64,000 nt of DNA from Actinomycetospora chiangmaiensis DSM 45062 (GTDB lineage Bacteria; Actinomycetota; Actinomycetes; Mycobacteriales; Pseudonocardiaceae): NCBI RefSeq assembly GCF_000379625.1, contig NZ_KB903246.1:62001-126000 (forward strand), written 5' to 3'. Shown here piece after piece: positions 16,030-25,206 of the stretch; the stretch's first letter is position 1; each line of letters opens with the position of its first letter. The notes under the pieces are model-generated. The model saw nothing but the letters and a program-made list of their open reading frames with translations, had not been told where the DNA came from and did no database searches. Both the position numbers and the translations under genes were made by a program.

Positions 16030-16404
16030 TTACCCGCGTCGGCGCCCCTGCTCCGCCACGAGTCGGTCGAACGTCGCCGGCCCGCAGATCGTCAGCATGC
16101 GCACCGGCTCGTCGCCCAGCACCCACAGCGTGTGCTCGACGTCGCGCGGCAGGAAGATGAAGTCCCCGGCGGCCGCGGTGAACTCGTCGTCACCGCACCG
16201 CCCGCCGACCTCGCCCGCGAGGACGTGGAACATCTCGTCCTCGCCCTCGTGCGTGTGCGGCGCCACGACGAGGCCCACGGGCGCCGCCTGCTCCATGACC
16301 GACACCCGGCCCTCGGTGTCGTCGGCCGACGCCTTGACCGTGAACACGGCACCGTCGAAGTCGTAGGTGTCCCCGGTCCCGGCCGGTCGCACGAATCCGC
16401 TCAT
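16030..16404 (-). CDS. Cupin-domain protein
   Basis: Single cupin of 124 residues. Motif 1 is about residues 45-65 (GLVVAPHTHEGEDEMFHVLAGE), supplying H-x-H, Glu and His metal ligands; motif 2 is AGDFIFLPRDVEHTLWV. Small cupins of this kind are often metal-dependent dioxygenases, isomerases or sensors of small ligands; nothing nearby fixes the substrate. I start at ATG 16404 (MSGFVRP), because the alternative at 16431 lies within the palindrome at 16417. Confidence 0.85.
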   Translation of the reverse strand: MSGFVRPAGTGDTYDFDGAVFTVKASADDTEGRVSVMEQAAPVGLVVAPHTHEGEDEMFHVLAGEVGGRCGDDEFTAAAGDFIFLPRDVEHTLWVLGDEPVRMLTICGPATFDRLVAEQGRRRG

Positions 16405-16416
16405 GGGCACAGGGTG

Positions 16417-16477
16417 CCTGTGGGTACTCATCCGTGCCGGGACACGGAGAAGTGCTCACAGGGCGTCAGCCACCTAG
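16417..16477. terminator. Palindromic gene-end element, copy A2
   Basis: Imperfect copy of the element at 4973. Arms at 16417-16438 and 16441-16462 share CCTGTG, TACT and TCCGTG with A1. It ends in the same block read TAGGTGGC on the minus strand, here within the final codons of the amidohydrolase. Separates that gene from the downstream cupin. Confidence 0.7.
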
Positions 16478-17668
16478 CGAGAACACCTTCCGCGCCGTCT
16501 CGCCGAGGATGTTCCGCTTCCCGTGCTCGGACACGAACGGCAGTGCCGCGATCTTGCCGGGCACGTCGAAGTCCCAGTGCGGCCAGTCGCTGGAGTACAT
16601 CAGCGTGTTCTCCGCGTCGATCGCCTCGAGGGTGGCCGCGAGCAGCTTGTCGTCGGTCCACTCCATCGGCTGGGACGTGTAGTACATCTCGCGGATGTAG
16701 TGCGACGGCGGGCGCGTGAGCAGCGGGGCGTCCGACTGACGCATCGAGTACTCGTGGTCGAGGCGCTGCATCATGAACGGCAGCCACGCGAGGCCGCTCT
16801 CGATCCAGATCGTCCGCAGCCCCGGGAACCGCTCCGGGATGCCGTTGACGACCCAGTTCGTCATGTGCGTCATGTTGCAGGTCACGAAGCTCATCGCGTG
16901 GGCCGAGAGGAAGCGGTTCATCGTCGAGGTCATCGTGTCGGCCTGGTTCGGCCCGGCGTGGAAGCCGATCGGCAGCCCGCGCCGCTCCAGCTCCCGGTAC
17001 ACCGGCATGTACGCGTTGCGGTGCACCCCCGCGTGCCGCTGCGAGGTCACGAGGAACCCGATGACGCCGGGCACGTCCGCGAACTCCTCGATCGTCGCGA
17101 GGCACGCGTCGGGGTTCTCGAACGGCAGCCCCAGCATCGTGCGGATCCGCGGCTCGCGGGGCAGCACCTCGGCGGTGAACCACCGGTTGTAGGCCTGCAG
17201 CAGGGCGGTCGCGACCTCCGGCTGCGGGTGCAGCCCCGTCTCCAGCATCGGCTGCGGGAACACGACCTGGACGTCGATCGACATGGCCTCCATCGCGCGC
17301 CGCACGAGCGTCACGTCGCGCTCCGCGCCCGACCCGACGTCCGGGGTCGGCTCGCCCAGCGACGCCTGGTGCGGGATGCGCCCGGAGACGTCCTGCATCG
17401 TCAGGCCCGGCGGGTGGTTGTGGAGGGCCAGGTGCGAGGCCTGTGGCCAGTTGCGCATCATCTGCGCGGCCGTGTCCCGCAGGACCGGCGAGTCGAGGTA
17501 CGCGAGGATCTCCGGCCAGGAGTCGAGCTCCACGTGGTGGGAGTCGACGTCGACGATGAAGTAGTCGTCCAGCCCGTAGCGCTCGGTGTCCCGTCGGGCG
17601 TTGGCGAGGATGTCACGGGTGTCGGTGGCGGTGGTGATCTCCTGGGGCTCCAGGCGACGGACACTCAT
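16466..17668 (-). CDS. Amidohydrolase family (amidohydrolase_2) protein
   Basis: TIM-barrel metal-dependent hydrolase or decarboxylase of 400 residues. The N-terminal metal motif appears as FIVDVDSHHVEL, then IDVQVVFPQPMLETG, GLPFENPDACLATIEEF, GVIGFLVTS, PIGFHAGPNQAD (metal His) and LMYSSDWPHWDF (catalytic Asp). Relatives include gamma-resorcylate and ACMS decarboxylases. The gene follows the small gene at 17665 with a four-base overlap, and a Rieske ferredoxin heads the operon, so a role in catabolism of an aromatic or cyclic compound is plausible but inferred. ATG at 17668 with GAGGAG upstream. The C-terminus runs into repeat A2. Confidence 0.85.
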   Translation of the reverse strand: MSVRRLEPQEITTATDTRDILANARRDTERYGLDDYFIVDVDSHHVELDSWPEILAYLDSPVLRDTAAQMMRNWPQASHLALHNHPPGLTMQDVSGRIPHQASLGEPTPDVGSGAERDVTLVRRAMEAMSIDVQVVFPQPMLETGLHPQPEVATALLQAYNRWFTAEVLPREPRIRTMLGLPFENPDACLATIEEFADVPGVIGFLVTSQRHAGVHRNAYMPVYRELERRGLPIGFHAGPNQADTMTSTMNRFLSAHAMSFVTCNMTHMTNWVVNGIPERFPGLRTIWIESGLAWLPFMMQRLDHEYSMRQSDAPLLTRPPSHYIREMYYTSQPMEWTDDKLLAATLEAIDAENTLMYSSDWPHWDFDVPGKIAALPFVSEHGKRNILGETARKVFSLGG

Positions 17669-17949
17669 GAGCTGCTCCTCGAGAACCACAGGGCGAGGTC
17701 GAACGGGTTGAGGTCGTTGCTGCGCAGCGCGGCGGTCGCGAGCACCACCGCGTCGGTCGGGGTCAGATCCCTTCCCGACGGCGGGTCGTGCCCCTCCTCG
17801 GCGGCCACCGCCCAGCACCGTCCGGCGACCCCGACGAGCCGGCGCGCGGTCTCCGGCGGGAGCTGCGCGATCGCCCCGTCGTCGAGCCCCGCCGCGACCT
17901 CGGCGTCCAGGTCCGCCACGAGCGCGGCGATCCGCTCAGACCGTGACAC
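17665..17949 (-). CDS. Small hypothetical protein between Rieske and amidohydrolase genes
   Basis: 94 residues, not recognised. Mostly helical and acidic at the start (RSERIAALVADLDAEVAAG), with WAVAAEEGHDPPSGRDLTPTDAVVLATAALRSNDLNPFDLALWF. Placement between, and overlap with, both neighbours (14 bases upstream, four downstream) argues that it is real and co-translated; an accessory subunit is likely. GTG start at 17949. Confidence 0.7.
   Translation of the reverse strand: MSRSERIAALVADLDAEVAAGLDDGAIAQLPPETARRLVGVAGRCWAVAAEEGHDPPSGRDLTPTDAVVLATAALRSNDLNPFDLALWFSRSSS
17772..17786 (+). repeat. Copy of 15-mer TTCCCGACGRCGGGT
   Basis: Exact copy, antisense within the small hypothetical gene, over codons for PPSGRD. 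Confidence 0.6.
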
Positions 17950-18325
17950 GGATGCGGCCCTCCACCTCGGCCACCGGGAACGAGCGCAGCGACGCCCCCG
18001 GCACGCCCGGGTGCCGGCCCGTCGTCACGTCGTACTCGTAGCCGTGCCACGGGCACACCACGTGCATCGTGTCCTCGTCGAACCGCATGCCGAGGCTGCG
18101 CTTCCCGTCGTCGAGCCGTTCGCGGACCCGGCTGACGATCCGCCCCTGGCAGGCCGGCCCGCCCTGGTGCGCGCAGACGTTCTCCCACGCGTAGAGGCGC
18201 CCGGCGAAGCGGAAGATGCCGACGGTGGTCGTGCCGTCGATCTCGACGACGAGGCGGCCCCGCTCGGGCACGTCCCCGGCCGCCGCGACGTCGACGTCCC
18301 GCGCCGCCGGTGTGGTGGTGGTCAT
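17936..18325 (-). CDS. Rieske [2Fe-2S] ferredoxin-like protein
   Basis: Soluble Rieske protein of 129 residues. The cluster ligands are in ENVCAHQGGPAC (C-x-H) and VVCPWHGYEYD (C-x2-H). VEIDGTTTVGIFRFAGRLYAWE is the usual Rieske beta-sheet lead-in. It resembles the ferredoxin or N-terminal domain of ring-hydroxylating systems, but no oxygenase subunit is adjacent, so it may serve an oxygenase elsewhere or the amidohydrolase partner. ATG at 18325; a perfect 21-base inverted repeat lies upstream of it. Confidence 0.88.
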   Translation of the reverse strand: MTTTTPAARDVDVAAAGDVPERGRLVVEIDGTTTVGIFRFAGRLYAWENVCAHQGGPACQGRIVSRVRERLDDGKRSLGMRFDEDTMHVVCPWHGYEYDVTTGRHPGVPGASLRSFPVAEVEGRIRVTV

Positions 18326-18375
18326 ACCGAGCAGCGTCCCCGCCGGCGACCGACCTGTAAATCGACGGGCCCGAC

Positions 18376-18453
18376 CATGATCACGTCGGCGGGACGGTGG
18401 TGGCTCTCCCGAAGATCGACATCCGCCACCGGCGTCCCGCCGACGTGATCATG
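18376..18453. repeat. Long inverted repeat in a divergent promoter region
   Basis: CATGATCACGTCGGCGGGAC-type arms at 18376-18404 and 18424-18453. The first 21 bases are perfect and pairing continues imperfectly towards a loop of about 20 bases. It lies between the divergent Rieske gene and the DUF5313 gene, so it is not at a gene end, unlike the other hairpins in the window. Confidence 0.8.
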
Positions 18454-18514
18454 CCGTCCGCCGCAGCAGGCCGGCGCCCCGCTCCCGGGTCGACTTCGTC
18501 CGCATACTGATGGA

Positions 18515-18910
18515 GTGAACGACGTCAAGCGGCCCGGTCCCCTGTGGTGGCTCTGGTACGCCTACGGCGGCGGGTTGCCGGAGCGGTTCGCGCCGTGGGT
18601 GCTGCACGACACCACCTGCCGCACGTGGTGGCTCCGCCACGTCGTACGGATCCTGGTCCAGATCGCGCCCGTCGCCGCGGCGATCATCATCTTCGTGCCC
18701 GGCCCGCTGTGGCTGCGCACGATGTGCGCGCTCGGCGGCGGCATCATGGGCATGATCTTCGCCGTGGCCTACGTGCACGAGACGGCCGAGCACCGGCTGC
18801 TCAAGGCCGGCTACCCGGTGGGCACCGGGGTGGCGACCCGGGCCGAACGCGACCGCGACAAGGACGAGGCGGCCGCCGCGCGCTACGCGGAGCGCTACCG
18901 GCGTTCCTGA
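18515..18910 (+). CDS. DUF5313 membrane protein
   Basis: 131 residues; matches the mycobacterial-type DUF5313 pattern RPGPLWWLWYAYGGGLPE at the start and HDTTCRTWWLRH. Two membrane segments follow (ILVQIAPVAAAIIIFVPG; MCALGGGIMGMIFAVAYV) and a charged tail that repeats RDRDKDEAAAARYAERYRR. Function unknown. GTG at 18515. The stop falls inside a one-mismatch copy of the 15-mer repeat (18904-18918). Confidence 0.85.
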   Translation: MNDVKRPGPLWWLWYAYGGGLPERFAPWVLHDTTCRTWWLRHVVRILVQIAPVAAAIIIFVPGPLWLRTMCALGGGIMGMIFAVAYVHETAEHRLLKAGYPVGTGVATRAERDRDKDEAAAARYAERYRRS

Positions 18911-18917
18911 CGACGGG

Positions 18918-20507
<1,590 letters not shown>

Positions 20508-20582
20508 CCGCTGTCTCTCCCTCCGCCGTCCGCGCGGTGCGGAGTGCCCACCCGGGCCGCCGGGCATACGCGGCGGGCGGCC

Positions 20583-21251
20583 TCAGCCGGCCAGCGCCAC
20601 CGACGCCCGGTACCGGTCGACCAGCAACGACGCGACCGCCGGGTGGTCCCCCAACGGCTCGGCGACCACCGCGGCGCCCACGGCGGACGCCCAGCGGTGG
20701 AACACTCCCGGGGCGAGCAGCCACGTCAGCAGGGCCACCGGCCCGTCCTGGGCCGCCACGACCTCCGCCAGCCGCGGGTCGCCCCCCGCGACGTAGCCGA
20801 CCGGCACCGCGGCACCCACCCGCTCCCGCATCAGGTCGGCGGCGACCCGCAGGTCGGCCTGCGCCACCGGGTCGGTCGACCCGGCCGCGGCGAGCACGAC
20901 CCGCTCCGAGCGCCACCCGGCGTCGCGCAGCCGTGACAGCGCCGCGTCCACCAGCACCGCGTCGGGGCCCAGTGGCTCGGTCACCCGCACGTCGGTCCGG
21001 CCGAGCGCGGCCAGCTGGTCCGGCACGTCGCGGCGCACGTGGAAGCCCGACGCGAGGAACGCCGGGACCACGACGACGGGTCCCGGGTCCAGCTTCGGCA
21101 GCAGGTCCGCCAGCTGTGGTCGGGCCACGCCCGCCCAGGCCAGCCGAACCCCGACGTCCGGGACCAGCGACCGCACCCGCGTGAGCAGCGCACCCCACGT
21201 CGCCCGGCCGGCCGGGTCGTTCGTGCCGTGCGCGAGGACCACGAGCGTCAC
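20583..21251 (-). CDS. cbiX: Sirohydrochlorin chelatase, CbiX family
   Basis: 222 residues; class II chelatase that would insert Fe2+ into sirohydrochlorin to make siroheme for NirB and the NirA-like fusion. MTLVVLAHGTNDPAGRAT carries the metal-binding His, repeated as VVVVPAFLASGFHVRRDVP in the middle. Two homologous halves are visible. Last gene of narK-nirB-nirD-hemD-cbiX. GTG start at 21251, within a 16-base direct repeat that also contains the hemD stop. Confidence 0.88.
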   Translation of the reverse strand: MTLVVLAHGTNDPAGRATWGALLTRVRSLVPDVGVRLAWAGVARPQLADLLPKLDPGPVVVVPAFLASGFHVRRDVPDQLAALGRTDVRVTEPLGPDAVLVDAALSRLRDAGWRSERVVLAAAGSTDPVAQADLRVAADLMRERVGAAVPVGYVAGGDPRLAEVVAAQDGPVALLTWLLAPGVFHRWASAVGAAVVAEPLGDHPAVASLLVDRYRASVALAG

Positions 21252-21283
21252 GAGGACGCCGCCCCGCTCACGAGGACGCCGCC
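21248..21283. repeat. Tandem duplication at the hemD-cbiX junction
   Basis: TCACGAGGACGCCGCC occurs at 21248-21263 and again at 21268-21283 (period 20). One copy holds the hemD stop, the other the cbiX GTG start and an unused TGA, as if an ancestral GTGA overlap had been duplicated. Confidence 0.8.
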
Positions 21284-22122
21284 ACGTGCTCCTCCAGGCG
21301 CTTCACCATCGCTCCCAGCCGGAACCGCTCCGGCGCGATCGACGGGACGTCGAGCCGGTCCAGCGGGGCCGCGGTGACCGGCCCGACCGCACACGCGAGC
21401 ACGCCGTCGCGGAACGCGGCCACGACGTCCGGGGCCGACCCGGTCGCCTCCGCGCGGTGGAACAGTCCCTCCACCGCCGGCGCGGACGTGAAGGTCACGA
21501 CGTCGACCTCCCCGTCCACGATCGCCGCGATCAGCGCGTCGACCGCCGGCAGGTCCGGCGGCGGCTCCCACCGGTAGACGTGCACCTCGACGACGTCCGC
21601 CCCGGCCTCGCGCAGGGCCTCGAGGAAGGAGGTCATGGGGTCGCCGTGCAGCTGCACCGCGACCCGTCGTCCGGACACCCCCACGTCGAGCAGGTGTTCG
21701 AGCACCTCCGGCGACGACTCGGTCTCGTCGGCCGACCAGACCTCGCGGAGCCCGGCGCCACGGATCGCACCGCGCGCCTTCGGGCCCCGCGCCAGCACCT
21801 CCGCGGAACCGAGCACCTCCCGCAGTCGCTCCCCGAGACCCCACTCGTCGGCGACCTCGAGCCAGCCGCGGAAGCCCTGCCCGGTGGTCGCGACGACGAC
21901 ATCGGGCGGGGTGTCGACCAGCCCGCGGGTGACGTCCGCGAGCTGCGAGTCGTCGGCGAGGGGCACGATCCGCATCGTCGGCCCGTGCACCGTCGTCGCG
22001 CCCTTGCGGTGCAGGAGCTCGATCTGGTCGTCGGCGCGGCGGTCGGCGGTGACGCCGACGCGCACGCCCCCGAGCGGACCCGCGACCCGGGTCGTGTCCT
22101 GCGCGACAGCGTCCTCCGTCAT
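21268..22122 (-). CDS. hemD: Uroporphyrinogen-III synthase-like protein of the nitrite operon
   Basis: 284 residues with the two-domain HemD fold: VRVGVTADRRADDQIELL, VVATTGQGFRGWLE, HLLDVGVSGRRVAVQLHGD, VDVVTFTSAPAVEGL, ACAVGPVTAAPLDRL. Supplies the tetrapyrrole for siroheme. In M. tuberculosis the homologue beside CbiX and NarK3 (Rv0260c/NnaR) carries an extra C-terminal winged-helix domain and acts as a regulator; here the protein stops right after the HemD fold (LEEHVAASS), so that DNA-binding part is absent. ATG at 22122 overlaps the nirD stop. Confidence 0.85.
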   Translation of the reverse strand: MTEDAVAQDTTRVAGPLGGVRVGVTADRRADDQIELLHRKGATTVHGPTMRIVPLADDSQLADVTRGLVDTPPDVVVATTGQGFRGWLEVADEWGLGERLREVLGSAEVLARGPKARGAIRGAGLREVWSADETESSPEVLEHLLDVGVSGRRVAVQLHGDPMTSFLEALREAGADVVEVHVYRWEPPPDLPAVDALIAAIVDGEVDVVTFTSAPAVEGLFHRAEATGSAPDVVAAFRDGVLACAVGPVTAAPLDRLDVPSIAPERFRLGAMVKRLEEHVAASS

Positions 22123-22550
22123 GGGCTCCCGACCTCGACCGTCCCGTCCACCACCCGCACAGGATAGGTCGCCACCACCACGTCGGAGTCCTCGAGCGCC
22201 ACGCCCGACTCCAACGCGAAGTGCTGCTTGTGCAGCGGCGAGGCCACCACCGCCGTCCCGCCGAGGTCCCCGACGATGCCGCGCGAGAGCACGGAGGCCC
22301 GGGAGAACGGGTCGACGTTGTGCAGGGCGAACAGCCGGTCGTCGTGGGTGCGGAACACCGCCACCGGCTCGCCGTCGACCAGGGCGCACACCCCACGCTC
22401 CGGCTGGAGCTTCGCCAGGGGGCAGACCGCGGTCCATCCCGTTCCCGACGGCGGGGCCGCGGGGGTCGCCGGGGTCGGCTGCGGGTCCTTGGACTCGGCT
22501 CCGTCGGTCGAGCCGGAGGGGTGCTGGCGAACGTCGGCCTGCGCGGTCAT
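22119..22550 (-). CDS. nirD: Assimilatory nitrite reductase (NADH) small subunit NirD
   Basis: 143 residues. After a low-complexity, Pro/Thr-rich 45-residue lead, a Rieske-like fold follows (TAVCPLAKLQPERGVCALV, VAVFRTHDDRLFALHNVDPF, ASPLHKQHFALESG, YPVRVVDGTVEV). The positions where Rieske proteins carry Cys/His ligands are replaced, as is normal for NirD. Overlaps nirB and hemD by ATGA junctions. Confidence 0.9.
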   Translation of the reverse strand: MTAQADVRQHPSGSTDGAESKDPQPTPATPAAPPSGTGWTAVCPLAKLQPERGVCALVDGEPVAVFRTHDDRLFALHNVDPFSRASVLSRGIVGDLGGTAVVASPLHKQHFALESGVALEDSDVVVATYPVRVVDGTVEVGSP

Positions 22551-25135
22551 GCGGGCGCTCCCATCGGGATCCGGGCTCCGTCGGTGATCGGCACGCCGCC
22601 CAGACCGAGAGCGGCGAGGTCGGTCGGCTGGCCGTCCTTCATCCCCGCCGGCACGCGCCGACCGAGGTGGTCGACGAACTCGATCGTCGGGTCGGGCGTG
22701 CCCGGCGCGTTGACGAACGACGTGAACCGCTCGAGCTTGTCCGGGTCGGCGAGGACCGCGGCCCACTCGTCGGCGTACCCCTCGACGTGGCGCGCCATCT
22801 GCTCGTCGAGCGAGGCGCAGATGCCGAGCGAGTCCTCCATGATCACGTCACGGAGGTGGTCGATACCGCCCTCGAGCGCCTCGATCCACGGCGCGGTGCG
22901 CTGCAGCCGGTCGGCCGTGCGGATGTAGAACATGAGGAAGCGGTCGATCGTGCGGACCAGCGTCGTCGTGTCCAGGTCGGAGGCGATCAGCTCCGCGTGC
23001 CGCGGGGTGAAGCCGCCGTTGCCGCCCAGGTAGAGGTTCCACCCGGTCTCGGTGGCGATGATCCCGAAGTCCTTCGAGCGGGCCTCGGCGCACTCGCGGG
23101 CACAGCCCGACACCCCGGACTTCAGCTTGTGCGGCGAGCGCAGGCCGCGGTAGCGCAGCTCCAGGGCCACCGCGAGCCCGACGGAGTCCTGCACGCCGTA
23201 GCGGCACCAGTCGGTGCCGACGCACGACTTCACCGTCCGCAGCGACTTCCCGTACGCGTGGCCGGACTCGAACCCGGCGTCGACCAGGCGCTGCCAGATC
23301 TTCGGCAGGTCGTCGACGCGGGCGCCGAACATGTCGATCCGCTGGCCACCGGTGATCTTCGTGTAGAGCCCGAAGTCCTTGGCCACCGAGCCGATCGCGA
23401 TGAGGCCCTCGGGCGTGACCTCCCCGCCGGGCAGCCGCGGGACCACCGAGTAGGTGCCGTTGCGCTGCATGTTGGCGAGGAAGTGGTCGTTGGTGTCCTG
23501 CAGCACCGCCGACTCGCCGTCGAGCACGTGGCCCCCGGCGAGCGTCGCGAGCATCGAGGCGACGGCGGGCTTGCAGATGTCGCAGCCCCGTCCGGTGCCG
23601 TACTGCCCGATGATCTCGGAGAACGTCTGCAGGCCCGTCGCCATGACGATCTCGTAGAGCTCGGCGCGCGACTGGGAGAAGTGCTCGCAGAGCGCCTTCG
23701 ACACCTCGACGCCGCAGGACGCGAGCACCTTGCCCAGCGTCGGCACGCAGGACCCGCACGTGGTCCCGGCGCGCGTGCACGCCTTGAGCTGCGGCACCGT
23801 CGTCGCCTCGCCGGAGGCGATCGCCGCGACCAGCGCACCCTTGGTGACCGCGTTGCAGGAGCAGATCTGGGCGCCGTCGGGCAGGGCGTCGATGCCGACG
23901 CCGACTGCGCCGTCGCCCGCCGGCGCGATGAGCGACATCGGGTCGCCGGGGAGCTTCTCGCCGAGGAACCCGCGCAGCGTCTCGTAGTTCGAGGCGTCGC
24001 CGACGAGGATGCCGCCGAGCAGGGTCTGCGCGTCGTCGGAGACGACGAGCTTGGAGTAGGTCCCGGCGACCGGGTCGTTCAGCGTCACCTCGAGCGCGCC
24101 GGCGGTGGCCGCGTGGGCGTCGCCGAAGCTCGCCACGTCCACGCCGAGCAGCTTGAGCTTGGTCGACAGGTCGGCCTCGGTGAAACGGCCGTCCCCGCCG
24201 GTCAGGCGCTCGGCGACGACCTCGGCCATCGCGTAGCCGGGCGCGACGAGGCCGTAGGTGCGGCCCTTGACCGCCGCGACCTCGCCGATGGCCCACACGT
24301 GCTCGTCGGAGGTCCGGCACCGCTCGTCGACCAGCACGCCGCCGCGCTCCCCGACCTCGAGCCCGACCTCGCGGGCCAGCGAGTCGGCGGGCCGGATGCC
24401 CGCGGAGAAGACGACCACGGACGCGTCGAGCTCGGTGCCGTCGGACAGCGTGACCGTCAGGCCGCCGCGGTGGTCCTTCGCGATCGAGCTGGTGGAGACG
24501 CCGGTGTGCACCCGCAGACCGAGCTCCGAGACCAGCCGCGCGAGCAGCGCCCCGCCGCCCTCGTCGACCTGCACCGGCATGAGCCGGGGCGCCATCTCCA
24601 CGACGTGCGGGGACAGGCCCAGCTGCCGCAGCGCGTTCGCCGCCTCGAGCCCGAGCAGGCCGCCCCCGACGACGACGCCGGCCCGCCGTCCCGCGCCCGC
24701 CGTCGAGACCGCCTTCTCGGCGGCCGCGCGCAGCCCGTCGAGGTCCTCGAGGGTGCGGTAGACGAAGACGTTGTCGAGGTCGCGGCCGGGGACCGGCGGC
24801 ACGAACGGGACGCTGCCGGTGGCGACGACGAGCTCGTCGTAGGCGACGTCCCGGCCCTTCGCGGTGCGCACCGTCCGGGCGGCGAGGTCGACCGCGGTGA
24901 CCGGCTCGTCGAGGTGCAGCTCGACCAGCGGGTCGCTGTGCTCGTCGAGGGTGAGGTCCTCGGCCGAGGCGTCGCCCACGTAGGACGACAGCGCGACCCG
25001 GTCGTAGGCCGGCCGGTTCTCCTCGGCCAGCACCACGATCTTCCAGGCGTCGTCGGTGTCCAGCCGGCGCAGGCTCTCGACGAACCGGTGCCCGACCATC
25101 CCGTGGCCGACGACGACGACCGTGCGGGCGTTCAT
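22547..25135 (-). CDS. nirB: Assimilatory nitrite reductase (NAD(P)H) large subunit NirB
   Basis: 862-residue cytoplasmic enzyme that reduces nitrite to ammonium using six electrons from NAD(P)H. N-terminal FAD/NADH module (VVVVGHGMVGHRFVE; GVVVGGGLLGLEAA; VWAIGEVA). Central BFD-like [2Fe-2S] region near 420-475 (ICSCNAVTKGAL, CTRAGTTCGSCVP). C-terminal siroheme-[4Fe-4S] domain with CX5C in SCVGTDWC (near 638) and CX3C in SGCAREC (near 676). ATG at 25135 with GGGAG upstream. Transcribed after narK, from which it is separated by a hairpin. Confidence 0.95.
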   Translation of the reverse strand: MNARTVVVVGHGMVGHRFVESLRRLDTDDAWKIVVLAEENRPAYDRVALSSYVGDASAEDLTLDEHSDPLVELHLDEPVTAVDLAARTVRTAKGRDVAYDELVVATGSVPFVPPVPGRDLDNVFVYRTLEDLDGLRAAAEKAVSTAGAGRRAGVVVGGGLLGLEAANALRQLGLSPHVVEMAPRLMPVQVDEGGGALLARLVSELGLRVHTGVSTSSIAKDHRGGLTVTLSDGTELDASVVVFSAGIRPADSLAREVGLEVGERGGVLVDERCRTSDEHVWAIGEVAAVKGRTYGLVAPGYAMAEVVAERLTGGDGRFTEADLSTKLKLLGVDVASFGDAHAATAGALEVTLNDPVAGTYSKLVVSDDAQTLLGGILVGDASNYETLRGFLGEKLPGDPMSLIAPAGDGAVGVGIDALPDGAQICSCNAVTKGALVAAIASGEATTVPQLKACTRAGTTCGSCVPTLGKVLASCGVEVSKALCEHFSQSRAELYEIVMATGLQTFSEIIGQYGTGRGCDICKPAVASMLATLAGGHVLDGESAVLQDTNDHFLANMQRNGTYSVVPRLPGGEVTPEGLIAIGSVAKDFGLYTKITGGQRIDMFGARVDDLPKIWQRLVDAGFESGHAYGKSLRTVKSCVGTDWCRYGVQDSVGLAVALELRYRGLRSPHKLKSGVSGCARECAEARSKDFGIIATETGWNLYLGGNGGFTPRHAELIASDLDTTTLVRTIDRFLMFYIRTADRLQRTAPWIEALEGGIDHLRDVIMEDSLGICASLDEQMARHVEGYADEWAAVLADPDKLERFTSFVNAPGTPDPTIEFVDHLGRRVPAGMKDGQPTDLAALGLGGVPITDGARIPMGAPA

Positions 25136-25158
25136 GGCGATGTGCTCCCTTCGGTCGC

Positions 25159-25203
25159 AGGTGAGCAGAAAGGGCCGCTATGGCGACCCTTTCTGCTCAC
25201 CTG
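25159..25203. terminator. Hairpin between narK and nirB
   Basis: Perfect 17-base arms (25159-25175, 25187-25203) around an 11-base loop, just after the narK stop and about 25 bases before nirB. Could uncouple nirB from narK or act as an attenuator. Confidence 0.7.
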
Positions 25204-25206
25204 TGC

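Noticed and set aside
20508-20567. Longer start for the Ser/Thr kinase at ATG 20567
   Set aside because: It adds a Gly/Arg-rich tail and lacks a ribosome site, whereas GTG 20507 has GGAGGGAGAG upstream.
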